Positions 16,682 through 26,056 of a stretch of DNA of 64,000 nucleotides are shown here, piece by piece. The notes beneath the pieces were generated by a model that saw nothing but the letters and a program-made list of their open reading frames with translations, searched no databases and was not told where the DNA came from. The stretch comes from an uncultured Lachnospiraceae bacterium. GTDB taxonomy: Bacteria; Bacillota; Clostridia; Lachnospirales; Lachnospiraceae. Location of the stretch: contig CADCII010000004.1 in assembly GCA_902801515.1 (NCBI GenBank), positions 1 through 64,000 of the forward strand, read 5' to 3'. Position 1 is the first letter of the stretch; each line of letters starts with the position of its first letter. A program made the position numbers and the translations under genes.

Positions 16682-19600
16682 TCAGGTTAGTGAGTTTTCA
16701 ACCAGATCCACCGACACCAGAGCAGATACACCCTTTTCCTGCATGGTGATACCGTACAGACGGTCACAGGACGACATGGAGCCTCTGCGGTGTGTGATAA
16801 TAATAAACTGTGTGTGTTTTGTAAGCTTATGCAGATACTTCGCGAAGCGGTCCACATTGGCTTCATCCAGCGCAGACTCAATCTCATCCAGCAGACAGAA
16901 GGGGGAAGGCTTCATGTTCTGGATCGCAAACAGCAGAGCGATCGCAGTAAGGCTCTTCTCTCCGCCTGACAACTGAAGCATATTCTGCAGCTTCTTGCCC
17001 GGCGGCTGGGCGATCACCCGTACGCCCGCTTCCAGGATATCCTCATCCTCCACAAGTTCCAGCGTACCTTTGCCACCGCCGAACAGTTCACGGAAGGTCT
17101 GGTCAAACTCAACCCTGATCCTCTCGAACTGTTCCCTGAACTGCGTCCTCATTCCTTCATCCAGCTGCTCTATGATCTTCTGGAGGTCCTGCGCTGACTT
17201 GACAAGGTCCTCATGCTGAGAGGTCAGGAACTCGTGGCGCTCAGACAGTTCCCTGTACTCCTCGATCGCGTTGACATTGACATTGCCAAGTGCCTTGATC
17301 TCCCTCTTCAGAGTGGCAAGCTGCTTCTGCATGGCAGTTCTTGATCCGAGGTCATCTCTCTTCAGTTCCCTGCACTGGACAGGCGTCAATTCATATTCTT
17401 CCCAGAGGTATTCCGCGCTCTTCTCACGGCTCTCCTCAAGCTTTCTGAGCTGTTCCTCCAGCCGGAAGATCTCTCTGTCAAGCTGCATGACCTGCTCATT
17501 GAGTTCTTCCCTGCGCTCGAAGAAAGACTTCTGCTCATTCATTTTCTGCTCTTTCCTCAGGCCCAGGTCCTTCAGTCTGGCAGTCAGTTCCTCTTCCGTT
17601 TTCTTAGTACCAGCGATCTGCTGCGTCAGGTATGCGATCTCCTGCCTCTTTTTCTCTCTGGCCTCTTCATTGCCTGACAGTCTGGCAGCGATCCCTTCCG
17701 CTTCCTCAGTGCGGACTCTGATCTCTTCTTCGAGCCGCCTCAGATTCTGTGCTATGAAGTTCTTCTCCTGATTATAGCCCGCGATCCTGACTCTGATCCT
17801 GGACAGCGACTCCTCCCGGCCGGACTGCTTCTGCGTCAGTTCTTCCAGGCTGCTTTCCATCGCGGCGATCTCTTCGTTCGTCTTCTTCTCAAGCGCGTCA
17901 CTCTTCTCCAGGCTCTCGCCGCTCTGTGCCTGTTCGCTCTCGAGTTTCTTCTTCTCTTCGCTTATCAGTTCTCTTTCTCTTGAGATCTGCTCTCTCGCCG
18001 TCCTGGTCTCTTCCATCCTGCCGGCAAGATCCTTCATCCTCTGGTTCAGAGAACTTATGTCGAATTCATTTTTCTGGAGAAGTCCCGATACTGCGGCGAT
18101 CTCGTCCCTGAGGCGGTTTCTCCTGGTATGATTCTCCTCGACTTTTGCCGAGAGTTCATCCATCTGAGCCTTAAGCTTCGCCGTCTTCTTCGTCTCTTCT
18201 TCGATCTCACGGCGCCTGCCCAGAAGATTGCTGTTGTTCTTAAAAGCGCCGCCTGTCATGGAGCCGCCGGGGCTGAGCAGTTCTCCGTCCAGCGTTACCA
18301 GCCGGAGAGAATAGTGATACTGCCTCGCGATCCGTATCGCCTGGTCGATCGTCTCCACCACGACGGTACGCCCCAGAAGATTCTTAGCAAGATCCCTGTA
18401 CTGTTCGTCGCACTCAACGATGGAGGATGCAAGCCCGATCACGCCGGGTTCATCAAGAACACTGACGTCCCGGAGATCCCTGCTGTTCTTCATCGCAGTC
18501 AGCGGAAGGAAGGTCGCCCTTCCGAAGCGGTTCTCTTTCAGAAATGAGATCATCTGCTTTGCTGTCTGCTCATCGCGGGTAACAATATTCTGGATACTTC
18601 CGCCCAGGGCAGTCTCCACTGCCAGTTCGTACTTTTTCGAGGTACGGATAAGGTCTGCCACAACGCCGAGTATCCCCGGGACACGGTCCTTCTGTTCCAT
18701 AACCCTCTTGATGGATACCCCGTATCCTTCATAGCGCTCTGTGATGGAGCGCAGTGTGTCAAGGCGGGAGCACTCTCTCTGGTAGTCGTCGCGCATATGC
18801 GCAAGTTTCTCTCCGCCTTCCAGGAATTCTCTGTGTACAGTCTGCAGTTCCCCGTTCAGGCGCTCATATCTTTCACGGAGAGATTCTGATTCTTTCTTTG
18901 CGCCTTCCGTCTGTCCCTCAAGGCTGTCCTTACTCTCATTCTGCTCTTTTTCATCGCTCCGGAGAGTAAGTTCACGGCTGTTCAGTTCCGATTCACGCAG
19001 CGAGATCTGCTCCATCATGGTCGAAGCTCTCTGCCTGCCTGTCTGGATTCCGGTACGCTCGTTCAGAATTCTGATGATCTGTTCTTTGCGTTCATTGATG
19101 CCGGACGTAATGTCAGCGATCTGCGCAGCAAGAGAAGCCAGATCCTTCTCTGCTTCCTCCATCTGTTCAGCACATGTTCCGGCCTCGGCATCCAGGTCCT
19201 TCTTCCTCTGTTCTGACGTCCGAAGCTGTGTCTTTCTCTGCTCTGTCTCCGTCTTCAGTCTGGAGGACCTGACCTTCAGTTCTTCATCACTGCGGTCCAT
19301 GGCCTGGATCTGCTCATTTGCAAGATCGATCCTGCCTGCATGATTCTGGCGGTCCAGTTTTGCCTGTGACAGACCTTCATTAGTCTGTGTTACAGATTCA
19401 TCGATCCCGGCGATCTCTTCCTGTGTCTGCTCATACTGAGCCTTCGCTAAAGCAAGCTGGTCGTTGGTATCCTGCTGGCTGTTCCTGGCAGTCTCCAGCT
19501 TCGCGTTCGCAGTTTTGAGATTCTGCTCGTACTGCTCGTTCTCGACGAGATACAGATTCACGTCGCAGATCTTCATCTCTTCCCGCTTGGCAAGATAGAT

Positions 19601-20239
19601 CTTCGCTGTCTCCGACTGCTGTTTCAGAGGACCGACCTGTCTGTTCAGTTCTGAGAGAATGTCATTTACACGGACAAGGTTTGCCTGTTCACTCTCCAGT
19701 TTCTTAACAGCCGTTGTCTTGCGGTGTTTATACTTGACGATTCCTGCAGCTTCGTCAAACAGCTCTCTTCTCTCTTCCGGCTTGCCGTTCAGAATCTTCT
19801 CGACCTGACCCTGTCCGATCAGTGAATAACCTTCTTTGCCGATACCGGTATCGAAAAACATCTCCTGGATATCGCGCATCCTGACGGTCGTCCCGTTGAT
19901 CAGGTATTCTGACTCACCGGACCGGTACAGCCGGCGCGCCACCGTGACTTCCTCATAATCAATGGGGAGCGCGTGGTCTGCGTTATCCAGAGTGATCGCC
20001 ACATAGGCATAACTCATCGGCCGGCGCGACTGCGTGCCGGAAAATATAACGTCCTGCATGGAACCGCCGCGAAGCTGTTTCGCGGACTGCTCACCCAGGA
20101 CCCAGCGGATCGCGTCCGATACGTTCGACTTGCCCGAACCGTTCGGTCCTACGACGCCTGTGATTCCGTTGTGAAACTGCAGCACGATTTTATTGGCGAA
20201 TGACTTGAAGCCATGCAGTTCCAGACTCTTCAGATACAT
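16682..20239 (-). CDS. smc: Chromosome segregation protein SMC
   Basis: A full-length 1185-residue condensin ATPase. The Walker A motif GPNGSGKSNVSDAIRWVLGE is near 31-50. Two long coiled coils flank a hinge at about 515-640 that contains VPGILGVVADLI and GSMTGGAFK. The C-terminal head has the signature QLSGGEKSLTAIALLFAIQ and Walker B FCLLDEIESALDEAN. Its start overlaps the rnc end by 10 bases. Confidence 0.98.
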   Translation of the reverse strand: MYLKSLELHGFKSFANKIVLQFHNGITGVVGPNGSGKSNVSDAIRWVLGEQSAKQLRGGSMQDVIFSGTQSRRPMSYAYVAITLDNADHALPIDYEEVTVARRLYRSGESEYLINGTTVRMRDIQEMFFDTGIGKEGYSLIGQGQVEKILNGKPEERRELFDEAAGIVKYKHRKTTAVKKLESEQANLVRVNDILSELNRQVGPLKQQSETAKIYLAKREEMKICDVNLYLVENEQYEQNLKTANAKLETARNSQQDTNDQLALAKAQYEQTQEEIAGIDESVTQTNEGLSQAKLDRQNHAGRIDLANEQIQAMDRSDEELKVRSSRLKTETEQRKTQLRTSEQRKKDLDAEAGTCAEQMEEAEKDLASLAAQIADITSGINERKEQIIRILNERTGIQTGRQRASTMMEQISLRESELNSRELTLRSDEKEQNESKDSLEGQTEGAKKESESLRERYERLNGELQTVHREFLEGGEKLAHMRDDYQRECSRLDTLRSITERYEGYGVSIKRVMEQKDRVPGILGVVADLIRTSKKYELAVETALGGSIQNIVTRDEQTAKQMISFLKENRFGRATFLPLTAMKNSRDLRDVSVLDEPGVIGLASSIVECDEQYRDLAKNLLGRTVVVETIDQAIRIARQYHYSLRLVTLDGELLSPGGSMTGGAFKNNSNLLGRRREIEEETKKTAKLKAQMDELSAKVEENHTRRNRLRDEIAAVSGLLQKNEFDISSLNQRMKDLAGRMEETRTAREQISRERELISEEKKKLESEQAQSGESLEKSDALEKKTNEEIAAMESSLEELTQKQSGREESLSRIRVRIAGYNQEKNFIAQNLRRLEEEIRVRTEEAEGIAARLSGNEEAREKKRQEIAYLTQQIAGTKKTEEELTARLKDLGLRKEQKMNEQKSFFERREELNEQVMQLDREIFRLEEQLRKLEESREKSAEYLWEEYELTPVQCRELKRDDLGSRTAMQKQLATLKREIKALGNVNVNAIEEYRELSERHEFLTSQHEDLVKSAQDLQKIIEQLDEGMRTQFREQFERIRVEFDQTFRELFGGGKGTLELVEDEDILEAGVRVIAQPPGKKLQNMLQLSGGEKSLTAIALLFAIQNMKPSPFCLLDEIESALDEANVDRFAKYLHKLTKHTQFIIITHRRGSMSSCDRLYGITMQEKGVSALVSVDLVENSLT

Positions 20240-20949
20240 ATACTGACACCTCTGCTCTTCAGTTCAATCAGCGCTCTGTACGCAGCCTCCTGCTGGGCAG
20301 CTTTCTTGGTGCTTCCCACACCTCTTCCCAGCTCTTCCCCGTCCAGTGCCAGCGCGACAGTAAAATGCTTATCATGGTCAGGTCCCGACTCGCCGGCCGG
20401 GATATACCTGACGTCACTGTTTTTATAATCCCTCTGTATGATCTCCTGGAGAATTGTCTTACTGTCCGTGAACATTCTCTTATGCTCGAAATCCGTCAGT
20501 ATAAAGCGCTTAATAAATGACTTTGCCTCGTCTATGCCTCCGTCAAGGAAAATCGCGCCGATCAGTGCTTCCAGGGCATCCGACACGATGGAGTCTCTCC
20601 CTCTGCCTCCTGTATGCTCTTCACCTTTTCCAAGCAGCAGGTAATCAGGAAGGCCGAATTCTCTTGCGCAGAAAGCAAGCGTTGCTTCACAGACAAGACT
20701 CGCGCGCAGCTTTGTCAGCTTTCCCTCCGGCATTTCCGGAAACGTCAAATAGAGGAATTCAGAGCTGACTACTTCCAGCACGGAATCCCCCAGAAATTCC
20801 AGACGCTCATTGTCTCCGGCGCCCTCAGCCTTATGTTCATTTGCATAAGAACTGTGGCTCAGAGCCTGTCTGAGCATCGATCTGTCACTGAAGCGGTAAC
20901 CGATCGTCCGCTCCAGCTGTTCTGCATTTATTTTGTTCATATCAATCAT
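20230..20949 (-). CDS. rnc: Ribonuclease III
   Basis: A 239-residue endonuclease for double-stranded RNA, which matures rRNA. The catalytic signature NERLEFLGDSVLEVV is followed by a second acidic cluster (DALEALIGAIFLDGG) and a C-terminal dsRNA-binding domain ending in GSTKKAAQQEAAYRALIELK. The frame extends upstream across acpP, so M at 20949 or 20940 is more likely. No strong ribosome binding site marks either, so the start is uncertain by three codons. Confidence 0.95.
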   Translation of the reverse strand: MIDMNKINAEQLERTIGYRFSDRSMLRQALSHSSYANEHKAEGAGDNERLEFLGDSVLEVVSSEFLYLTFPEMPEGKLTKLRASLVCEATLAFCAREFGLPDYLLLGKGEEHTGGRGRDSIVSDALEALIGAIFLDGGIDEAKSFIKRFILTDFEHKRMFTDSKTILQEIIQRDYKNSDVRYIPAGESGPDHDKHFTVALALDGEELGRGVGSTKKAAQQEAAYRALIELKSRGVSICI

Positions 20950-20959
20950 CTGAAGGCCG

Positions 20960-21190
20960 TCAGCCGACAACCCCCTTGATGGCCTCGACAGCATCCCCGA
21001 CTGTATTGATCTTCTCAGCTTCCTCTGTCGGGATCTCAATGCCGAATTCTTCCTCAACAGCCATTATGATCTGGAAGACATCCAGGCTGTCCGCGCCGAG
21101 ATCATCCTTGAAAGTTGTCTCAGGGGTAATCTCATCAAGATCGACACTTAACACATCCGCAATGATCTGCTGCAGTTTTTCAAATTCCAT
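20960..21190 (-). CDS. acpP: Acyl carrier protein
   Basis: A 76-residue acidic carrier. The 4'-phosphopantetheine serine is in [15 protein letters not shown] (DSLD motif, Ser near residue 36). It carries growing fatty acids and supplies PlsX. It lies between plsX and rnc, with no fabD/fabG genes between plsX and acpP as there are in Bacillus. Confidence 0.97.
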   Translation of the reverse strand: MEFEKLQQIIADVLSVDLDEITPETTFKDDLGADSLDVFQIIMAVEEEFGIEIPTEEAEKINTVGDAVEAIKGVVG

Positions 21191-21206
21191 ACTGATTCCT
21201 CCTCAG

Positions 21207-22229
21207 TTATCCTGCCTGTTCTTCCACATACTTCGCCGTCTTTCCGGTGATATCTTCCTTGTGGAACTGTATGCACTGATAGATCGCGTTTTCCACCTCG
21301 GCCGCTTTAGCGCTTCCGTGCATCTTGACGACCAGGCTCTTAAGTCCCAGCAGAGGCGCCCCTCCGTACCGGGTCACATCAAACTTATTCAGTGTTCCCT
21401 TGAGCACGTCCTTGATCAGCAGGCCGCCGATCTTACTCTTTGTGGTGGAATAGATCGCTCCTTTTATTTCTGAAAGCAGTACTTTCGCAACGCCCTCATA
21501 CATCTTGATGACAACATTGCCGGTAAAACCGTCGCAGACCGCGACATCACAGACACCCACCGGGATATCCCTGGCCTCGCAGCTTCCGGTAAACCTGATC
21601 CTGCCCTCACTGTCCATCTCTTTGAGAAGCGGGAAGGTCTCTTTCACAAGGGCATTGCCCTTCTCCTCTTCGGCACCGATATTGACGATACCGACCCTGG
21701 GATCCTTCACCCCTTCCACATGCTTCATGTAGATGCTTCCAAGCACCGCCCACTGAGCAAGATGCTCCGGTCTGACATCAACATTGGCTCCGCAGTCAAG
21801 CATCATCATGGCTCCATTCTGTGTGGGCATGACAGAAGCAAAGGGAGGCCTCTGTACGCCGCGGATCCTTCCGACGATTCCCTGTCCGCCTACCAGGACT
21901 GCACCGGAATTGCCGGCGGAAATACAGGCATCCGCCTCTCCTTTTCTGACCATCTGAAGGGCGACCACCAGCGAAGAATCCTTCTTGTGCCGGATGGCTT
22001 CCACGGGATGATCCGCAGTCTCGATAACTTCTTCCGCATTTCTCACGGTTATGGCACCCTGCGGATAGGACTGTCCGTTCAGGCATGAAGCAATTGCCTG
22101 CTGGCGCCCAACCAGGATGACTGAAAGCTCTTTTGTTTTATTTACGGCAGCAATAACGCCCTTGATGATCTCTCCGGGAGCATTGTCACCGCCCATCGCA
22201 TCGACTGCGATCCTGATCTTTTCTTCCAT
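21207..22229 (-). CDS. plsX: Phosphate acyltransferase PlsX
   Basis: A 340-residue enzyme that converts acyl-ACP to acyl-phosphate for phospholipid synthesis. The start MEEKIRIAVDAMGGDNAPGE is the family signature and is preceded by GGAGGG; the longer open frame is not used. SAGNSGAVLVGG and GGAPLLGLKSLVVKMHG are conserved further on. It begins the plsX-acpP-rnc-smc-ftsY-ilvA unit, just after a terminator. Confidence 0.96.
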   Translation of the reverse strand: MEEKIRIAVDAMGGDNAPGEIIKGVIAAVNKTKELSVILVGRQQAIASCLNGQSYPQGAITVRNAEEVIETADHPVEAIRHKKDSSLVVALQMVRKGEADACISAGNSGAVLVGGQGIVGRIRGVQRPPFASVMPTQNGAMMMLDCGANVDVRPEHLAQWAVLGSIYMKHVEGVKDPRVGIVNIGAEEEKGNALVKETFPLLKEMDSEGRIRFTGSCEARDIPVGVCDVAVCDGFTGNVVIKMYEGVAKVLLSEIKGAIYSTTKSKIGGLLIKDVLKGTLNKFDVTRYGGAPLLGLKSLVVKMHGSAKAAEVENAIYQCIQFHKEDITGKTAKYVEEQAG

Positions 22230-22285
22230 ATTGTCAGGCCCTCCATATCTGAAAAATATTACTATATCGAGGACTAAAAAGCAAG

Positions 22286-22313
22286 AAAAAGGGGACCGCT
22301 CTTCGCGATCCCC
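22286..22313 (-). terminator. Intrinsic terminator after yceD-rpmF
   Basis: On the minus strand GGGGATCGC and GCGGTCCCC form a 9-bp stem with one G-U pair around loop GAAGA, followed by TTTTTC. It lies 27 bases after the rpmF stop and 60 bases before plsX. It must reduce readthrough from yceD-rpmF into plsX. A weak candidate plsX promoter (TTGCTT, 17 bases, TAATAT) starts in its tail. Confidence 0.78.
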
Positions 22314-22339
22314 TGCCTTATACAATAATCAGATCCGGG

Positions 22340-22528
22340 TTATGCTTCTTCGCCAACCTTGATGATCTCCCTCTTATTGTAGCTGCCGCAAGCTTTGCAA
22401 ACGGTATGCGGTCTCATCAGAGCGCCGCACTTGCTGCACTTAACAAGAGTCGGAGCAGCCATCTTCCACTGAGCATGCTTCATATCTCTTCTAGACTTGC
22501 TATGCTTATTCTTCGGGCAAATCGACAT
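22340..22528 (-). CDS. rpmF: 50S ribosomal protein L32
   Basis: A 62-residue protein starting MSICPKNKHSKSRRDMKHAQ. It has a zinc-ribbon of four cysteines (CSKCGALMRPHTVCKAC), so it is the Zn-binding (C+) form. It follows the DUF177 gene by three bases, as in most bacteria. Confidence 0.97.
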   Translation of the reverse strand: MSICPKNKHSKSRRDMKHAQWKMAAPTLVKCSKCGALMRPHTVCKACGSYNKREIIKVGEEA

Positions 22529-22531
22529 GGT

Positions 22532-23092
22532 TTACACCTCCTTGAACTTGCTGAAAATATCCAGGACTTTGGACATTTGCGGATCAAGTGCCTTGCGCAC
22601 GCAGCCACAGTCACCGTGGTTTAAGTTCTGACCACACACAGGACACAGTCCCTTACAATCCTCTTTGCAGAGAACACGGGACGGCCAGTTCAGCAGAGCC
22701 TCACCAAAGAGCAGCTTATCCACGTCCAGGTAATATCCTTGAAGATAGTAGTCCGGCTCAAATGCTGATCCTTCTTCCGCAGCATCCTCAGGCACACTCT
22801 CGGCCGCTGCCGGACTTTCGTCTCCGCCTGTCTGAACTCTCTCATCAAAATCAAGTTCCAGCGGGACCTGTACGTCCTCCAGACATCTGTCACACGGAAT
22901 GCTTACTGTGATCGAAGCCCTCCCGTGGATATTCAGGACCTTCTTCCCGTCCTTTGCGGCGGTGATCCTCATGTTCTGCTTCTCCATGATCGGAAAAGAG
23001 CCAAATGAATAATCCAGTCTTTCAATTTCGATCGGTACTTCCTGGTCGAACTTCTTATCTTCCAGCAGTACATCAGTAAGATTCAGTTTCAT
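22532..23092 (-). CDS. yceD: YceD/DUF177 family protein
   Basis: A 186-residue member of the DUF177 family, which is linked to 23S rRNA accumulation in bacteria and plants. It contains two CxxC-type pairs: ITVSIPCDRCLEDVQVPLEL in the middle and CKGLCPVCGQNLNHGDCGC near the C-terminus. An acidic insert (about residues 103-120) separates them. It precedes rpmF and is driven by a perfect-consensus promoter. Confidence 0.93.
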   Translation of the reverse strand: MKLNLTDVLLEDKKFDQEVPIEIERLDYSFGSFPIMEKQNMRITAAKDGKKVLNIHGRASITVSIPCDRCLEDVQVPLELDFDERVQTGGDESPAAAESVPEDAAEEGSAFEPDYYLQGYYLDVDKLLFGEALLNWPSRVLCKEDCKGLCPVCGQNLNHGDCGCVRKALDPQMSKVLDIFSKFKEV

Positions 23093-23124
23093 CGGACAGA
23101 ATCTCCTTCAAAACGCACTTTGTT

Positions 23125-23153
23125 ATTATAATCACGCCAGGATAAAGTGTCAA
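23125..23153 (-). promoter_or_regulatory. Consensus sigma-A promoter of yceD-rpmF
   Basis: Minus-strand TTGACA (23153-23148), exactly 17 bases, TATAAT (23130-23125): both hexamers are perfect. It is the strongest promoter by eye in the window, fitting a ribosomal protein transcript. AAGGAG lies about 10 bases before the yceD ATG. Confidence 0.9.
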
Positions 23154-23197
23154 GCACATTTACATGACTTTTTTATCCTGCAGTCTGCATGGCAGTT

Positions 23198-24574
23198 TTA
23201 TCTGAAAAGCAGGGCACTTGCGATCCCGAAATACAGGAGCAGCGACACTGCATCTACGATCGTCGTAATAAACGGGCTGGCCATGACAGCCGGATCAAAT
23301 CCGAGCCGCTTGGCAATGATCGGCAGTGTGCATCCGATCATCTCTGCCACCATCACCGTCAGCACCATGGTAAAGCATACAACCAGAGCTACCATGACCG
23401 TGACGTCTGTATTGTGCAGCAGCAGACGGTCGATCAGCATGATCTTTCCGAAGCAGGCACAGGCAAGGGCTATACCGCACATCACAGAGGACCGGATCTC
23501 TTTCCACACGACAGCTGCCAGGTCCAGGAAATCAATCTCTCCCAGAGAGATAGCACGGATTACCGTGACGGAGGATTGTGATCCTGAATTACCGCCGGTA
23601 TCCATCAGCATGGGGATAAATGCGGTAAGGACCACCTGCGCGGCAAGTGCATTTTCAAATCGGGTGATGATCATCCCGGTGAAAGTTGCCGACACCATCA
23701 GAAGAAGCAGCCATGGTATGCGGTGCCTGAACAGATCCAGAGGCGATGATCGCATATAGGTTTTGTCCGAAGGCGTCATACCACCCATGATCTCGATATC
23801 TTCTGTGACCTCTTCCTGCAGGACATCCATAGCATCGTCGAATGTTACGATACCGACCATTCTCCCGCCGCTGTCCACTACCGGCATGGCGAGGAAGTCA
23901 TATTTGGAAAGCATCCGTGCCGTCTCTTCCTGGTCAGTCAAAGTCGAGACGGTGATCACATGCGGATTCATCAATTCTTCGACCTTCGTTGACTTATCCG
24001 GACACAAAAGCAGGTCCTTGACGGTCACAAGTCCCAGAAGCTGCCTCTCTTTTGTGACATAGCAGGTATAGATCGTCTCTTTATCGACGCCGGTCCGTGT
24101 GATACGCTCGAACGCCTGCGTGACGGTCATATCCGGGCGGAGTGAGATATATTCTGTAGTCATGATGGAGCCGGTGGAATTCTCCGGGTACCGGAGGATC
24201 TCGTTGATCTCCTTGCGCATACTGGGACTTGCCTGTGCCAGGATACGCTTTACCACATTGGCCGGCATCTCCTCCACGATGTCAACCGCGTCGTCGACAT
24301 ACAGTTCATCCACCACTTCATGCAGTTCACTGTCAGAGAAGCCATGAATCAGAAGCTCCTGTGTCTCCGGTTCCATCTCCACGAATGTTTCAGCTGCCAG
24401 TTCCTTGGGCAGAAGACGGAACAGAAGCGGAAGCTGTTCTCTTGGAACTTCATTGAAAATCGCCGCGATGTCTGCCGGATTCATGGTGACCAGCACATCC
24501 CGGATCGCAGAATATCTCTTCTCCTGAAGAAGTTTGCTGAGCGTCTGCTCGACTGTTACAGAATGAGCAGCCAT
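23198..24574 (-). CDS. mgtE: Magnesium transporter MgtE (copy 1)
   Basis: A 458-residue channel-type Mg2+ transporter. The N-terminal helical domain (about 10-130) is followed by a CBS pair (about 140-265; NPHVITVSTLTDQEETARML). Five membrane segments (about 290-455) include the MDTGGNSGSQSSVTVIRAIS pore signature. The start MAAHSVTVEQ has AGGAGG nine bases upstream; the frame opens earlier with a TTG lying in the promoter, so that is rejected. The leader is only about 45 bases, too short for an M-box. Confidence 0.93.
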   Translation of the reverse strand: MAAHSVTVEQTLSKLLQEKRYSAIRDVLVTMNPADIAAIFNEVPREQLPLLFRLLPKELAAETFVEMEPETQELLIHGFSDSELHEVVDELYVDDAVDIVEEMPANVVKRILAQASPSMRKEINEILRYPENSTGSIMTTEYISLRPDMTVTQAFERITRTGVDKETIYTCYVTKERQLLGLVTVKDLLLCPDKSTKVEELMNPHVITVSTLTDQEETARMLSKYDFLAMPVVDSGGRMVGIVTFDDAMDVLQEEVTEDIEIMGGMTPSDKTYMRSSPLDLFRHRIPWLLLLMVSATFTGMIITRFENALAAQVVLTAFIPMLMDTGGNSGSQSSVTVIRAISLGEIDFLDLAAVVWKEIRSSVMCGIALACACFGKIMLIDRLLLHNTDVTVMVALVVCFTMVLTVMVAEMIGCTLPIIAKRLGFDPAVMASPFITTIVDAVSLLLYFGIASALLFR

Positions 24575-24618
24575 ATGACTCTTCCTCCTTCTGATAAATT
24601 CGGAAAATACCTTGTTCA

Positions 24619-24647
24619 ATTATATCGCCCGGCAGGGAACAAGACAA
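24619..24647 (-). promoter_or_regulatory. Sigma-A promoter of mgtE copy 1
   Basis: Minus-strand TTGTCT (24647-24642), 17-base spacer, TATAAT (24624-24619), about 45 bases before the mgtE start. Confidence 0.78.
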
Positions 24648-24683
24648 CCTTCAGTTGCTGTGAAAAGGGATATTATACACAGT

Positions 24684-24719
24684 AAAACAGACGGGTCCGC
24701 CCTGCGGCGGCCCGCCTGT
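24684..24719 (-). terminator. Intrinsic terminator after pta-ackA
   Basis: On the minus strand ACAGGCGGG-CCGCC and GGCGG-A-CCCGTCTGT form a 14-bp stem with one bulged A and one G-U pair, followed by TTTTA. It lies about 60 bases after the ackA stop. Confidence 0.85.
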
Positions 24720-24776
24720 CTTCATACTGATTCAGGTCTGTGTCTGCTGCCGGAAGATCCGGCAGTTCCTGTTCTA

Positions 24777-25973
24777 TCAGCCCTTTACGAGACGTACTGT
24801 CTCACGGCAGATCGAAAGTTCTTCGTTGGTCGGAAGGACAATGACCTTTACCTTTGAATCCGGAGTGCTGAGCACAAAGGTTTCGCCTCTCTTCTTATTC
24901 GCTTCAGCGTCCATGGTGATGCCGAGGAATCCGAGATACTCAAGAACCTTCCTGCGGACGATTCCGGCATTCTCACCGATGCCTCCGGTAAACGCGATCG
25001 CGTCCACACCGTTCATGGCTGCAGCGTAGGAACCGATGTACTTTGCAACTCTGTAAGAGAATGCCTCGATTGCAAGACCGGCTGCTTCATTTCCATCATT
25101 CATCGCGTCTTCCAGATCACGGAAGTCAGAACTCAGGTTGTTGGAGAGTGCCATGACGCCTGACTTCTTGTTCAGGATCGTATTCATCTCTGCCGCCGTC
25201 AGATTCTCATGGCTGCACAGATAGTCGATGATCGCCGGATCCAGATCGCCGGAACGCGTTCCCATGATCAGGCCTTCCAGAGGGGTAACGCCCATGGAAG
25301 TGTCCACGCACTTGCTGTTCTTTACAGCGGTGATGCTGGCTCCGTTGCCAAGATGTGCAACGATGACCTTGGAGTTGTCCGGATCAAGTCCCAGATACTT
25401 GATCGTTTCTTTGGAAACGAAGCTGTGGCTTGTTCCGTGGAAGCCGTAGCGGCGGATGTGATACTTCTCATAATACTCAGTCGGGATCGCATAGCGGTAA
25501 GCCTTTGCCGGCAGAGTCATTCCGAAGGAAGTATCAAAGACTGCTACATTCGGCTTGCCGGGCATCAGCTTCTGGCAGGCATGGATACCCATCAGGTTTG
25601 CCGGATTGTGCAGCGGGCCGAGGTCGACAGCTCCTTCGATCGCTTCGATAACGGAATCATCCACGATCTTGGACTCTGTCAGGAAAGCGCCGCCGTGCAG
25701 GACACGGTGTCCGATCGCTTCGATCTCATCCAGGCTCTTAAGAACACCGGTCTTCGGATTGACAAGTGCATCCAGGACCATCTGGATTGCTTCACTGTGG
25801 GTCGGCATAGGAGCTTCTGTGATCTCCTTCTCTCCGCCTTCCGGCTGGTAAACCAGTCTTCCGTCGATACCGATTCTCTCACACAGGCCCTTCGCCTCGA
25901 CCTTCTCTGTATCAGAGTCGATGATCTGATACTTCAGGGATGAACTGCCGCAGTTCACAACAAGTACTTTCAT
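24777..25973 (-). CDS. ackA: Acetate kinase
   Basis: A 398-residue enzyme forming ATP and acetate from acetyl phosphate. The start MKVLVVNCGSSSLKYQ is the family N-terminus and has AAGGAG seven bases upstream. Further marks are RRYGFHGTSH (near 175-185), AHLGNGASITAV, DTSMGVTPLEGL and FTGGIGENA. It lies 83 bases after pta, giving the usual acetate-forming ATP branch of fermentative bacteria. Confidence 0.98.
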   Translation of the reverse strand: MKVLVVNCGSSSLKYQIIDSDTEKVEAKGLCERIGIDGRLVYQPEGGEKEITEAPMPTHSEAIQMVLDALVNPKTGVLKSLDEIEAIGHRVLHGGAFLTESKIVDDSVIEAIEGAVDLGPLHNPANLMGIHACQKLMPGKPNVAVFDTSFGMTLPAKAYRYAIPTEYYEKYHIRRYGFHGTSHSFVSKETIKYLGLDPDNSKVIVAHLGNGASITAVKNSKCVDTSMGVTPLEGLIMGTRSGDLDPAIIDYLCSHENLTAAEMNTILNKKSGVMALSNNLSSDFRDLEDAMNDGNEAAGLAIEAFSYRVAKYIGSYAAAMNGVDAIAFTGGIGENAGIVRRKVLEYLGFLGITMDAEANKKRGETFVLSTPDSKVKVIVLPTNEELSICRETVRLVKG

Positions 25974-26056
25974 GTCATTTCTCCTTATCATTCTGTTTCT
26001 GTTATTCTGCATATTCCGCGGGTACGCAGAACATCTTCTTCAATGTTTCCGACAGA

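Noticed and set aside
24575-24650. Possible M-box magnesium riboswitch before mgtE copy 1.
   Set aside because: The promoter leaves only about 45 bases of leader, far too short for an M-box fold.
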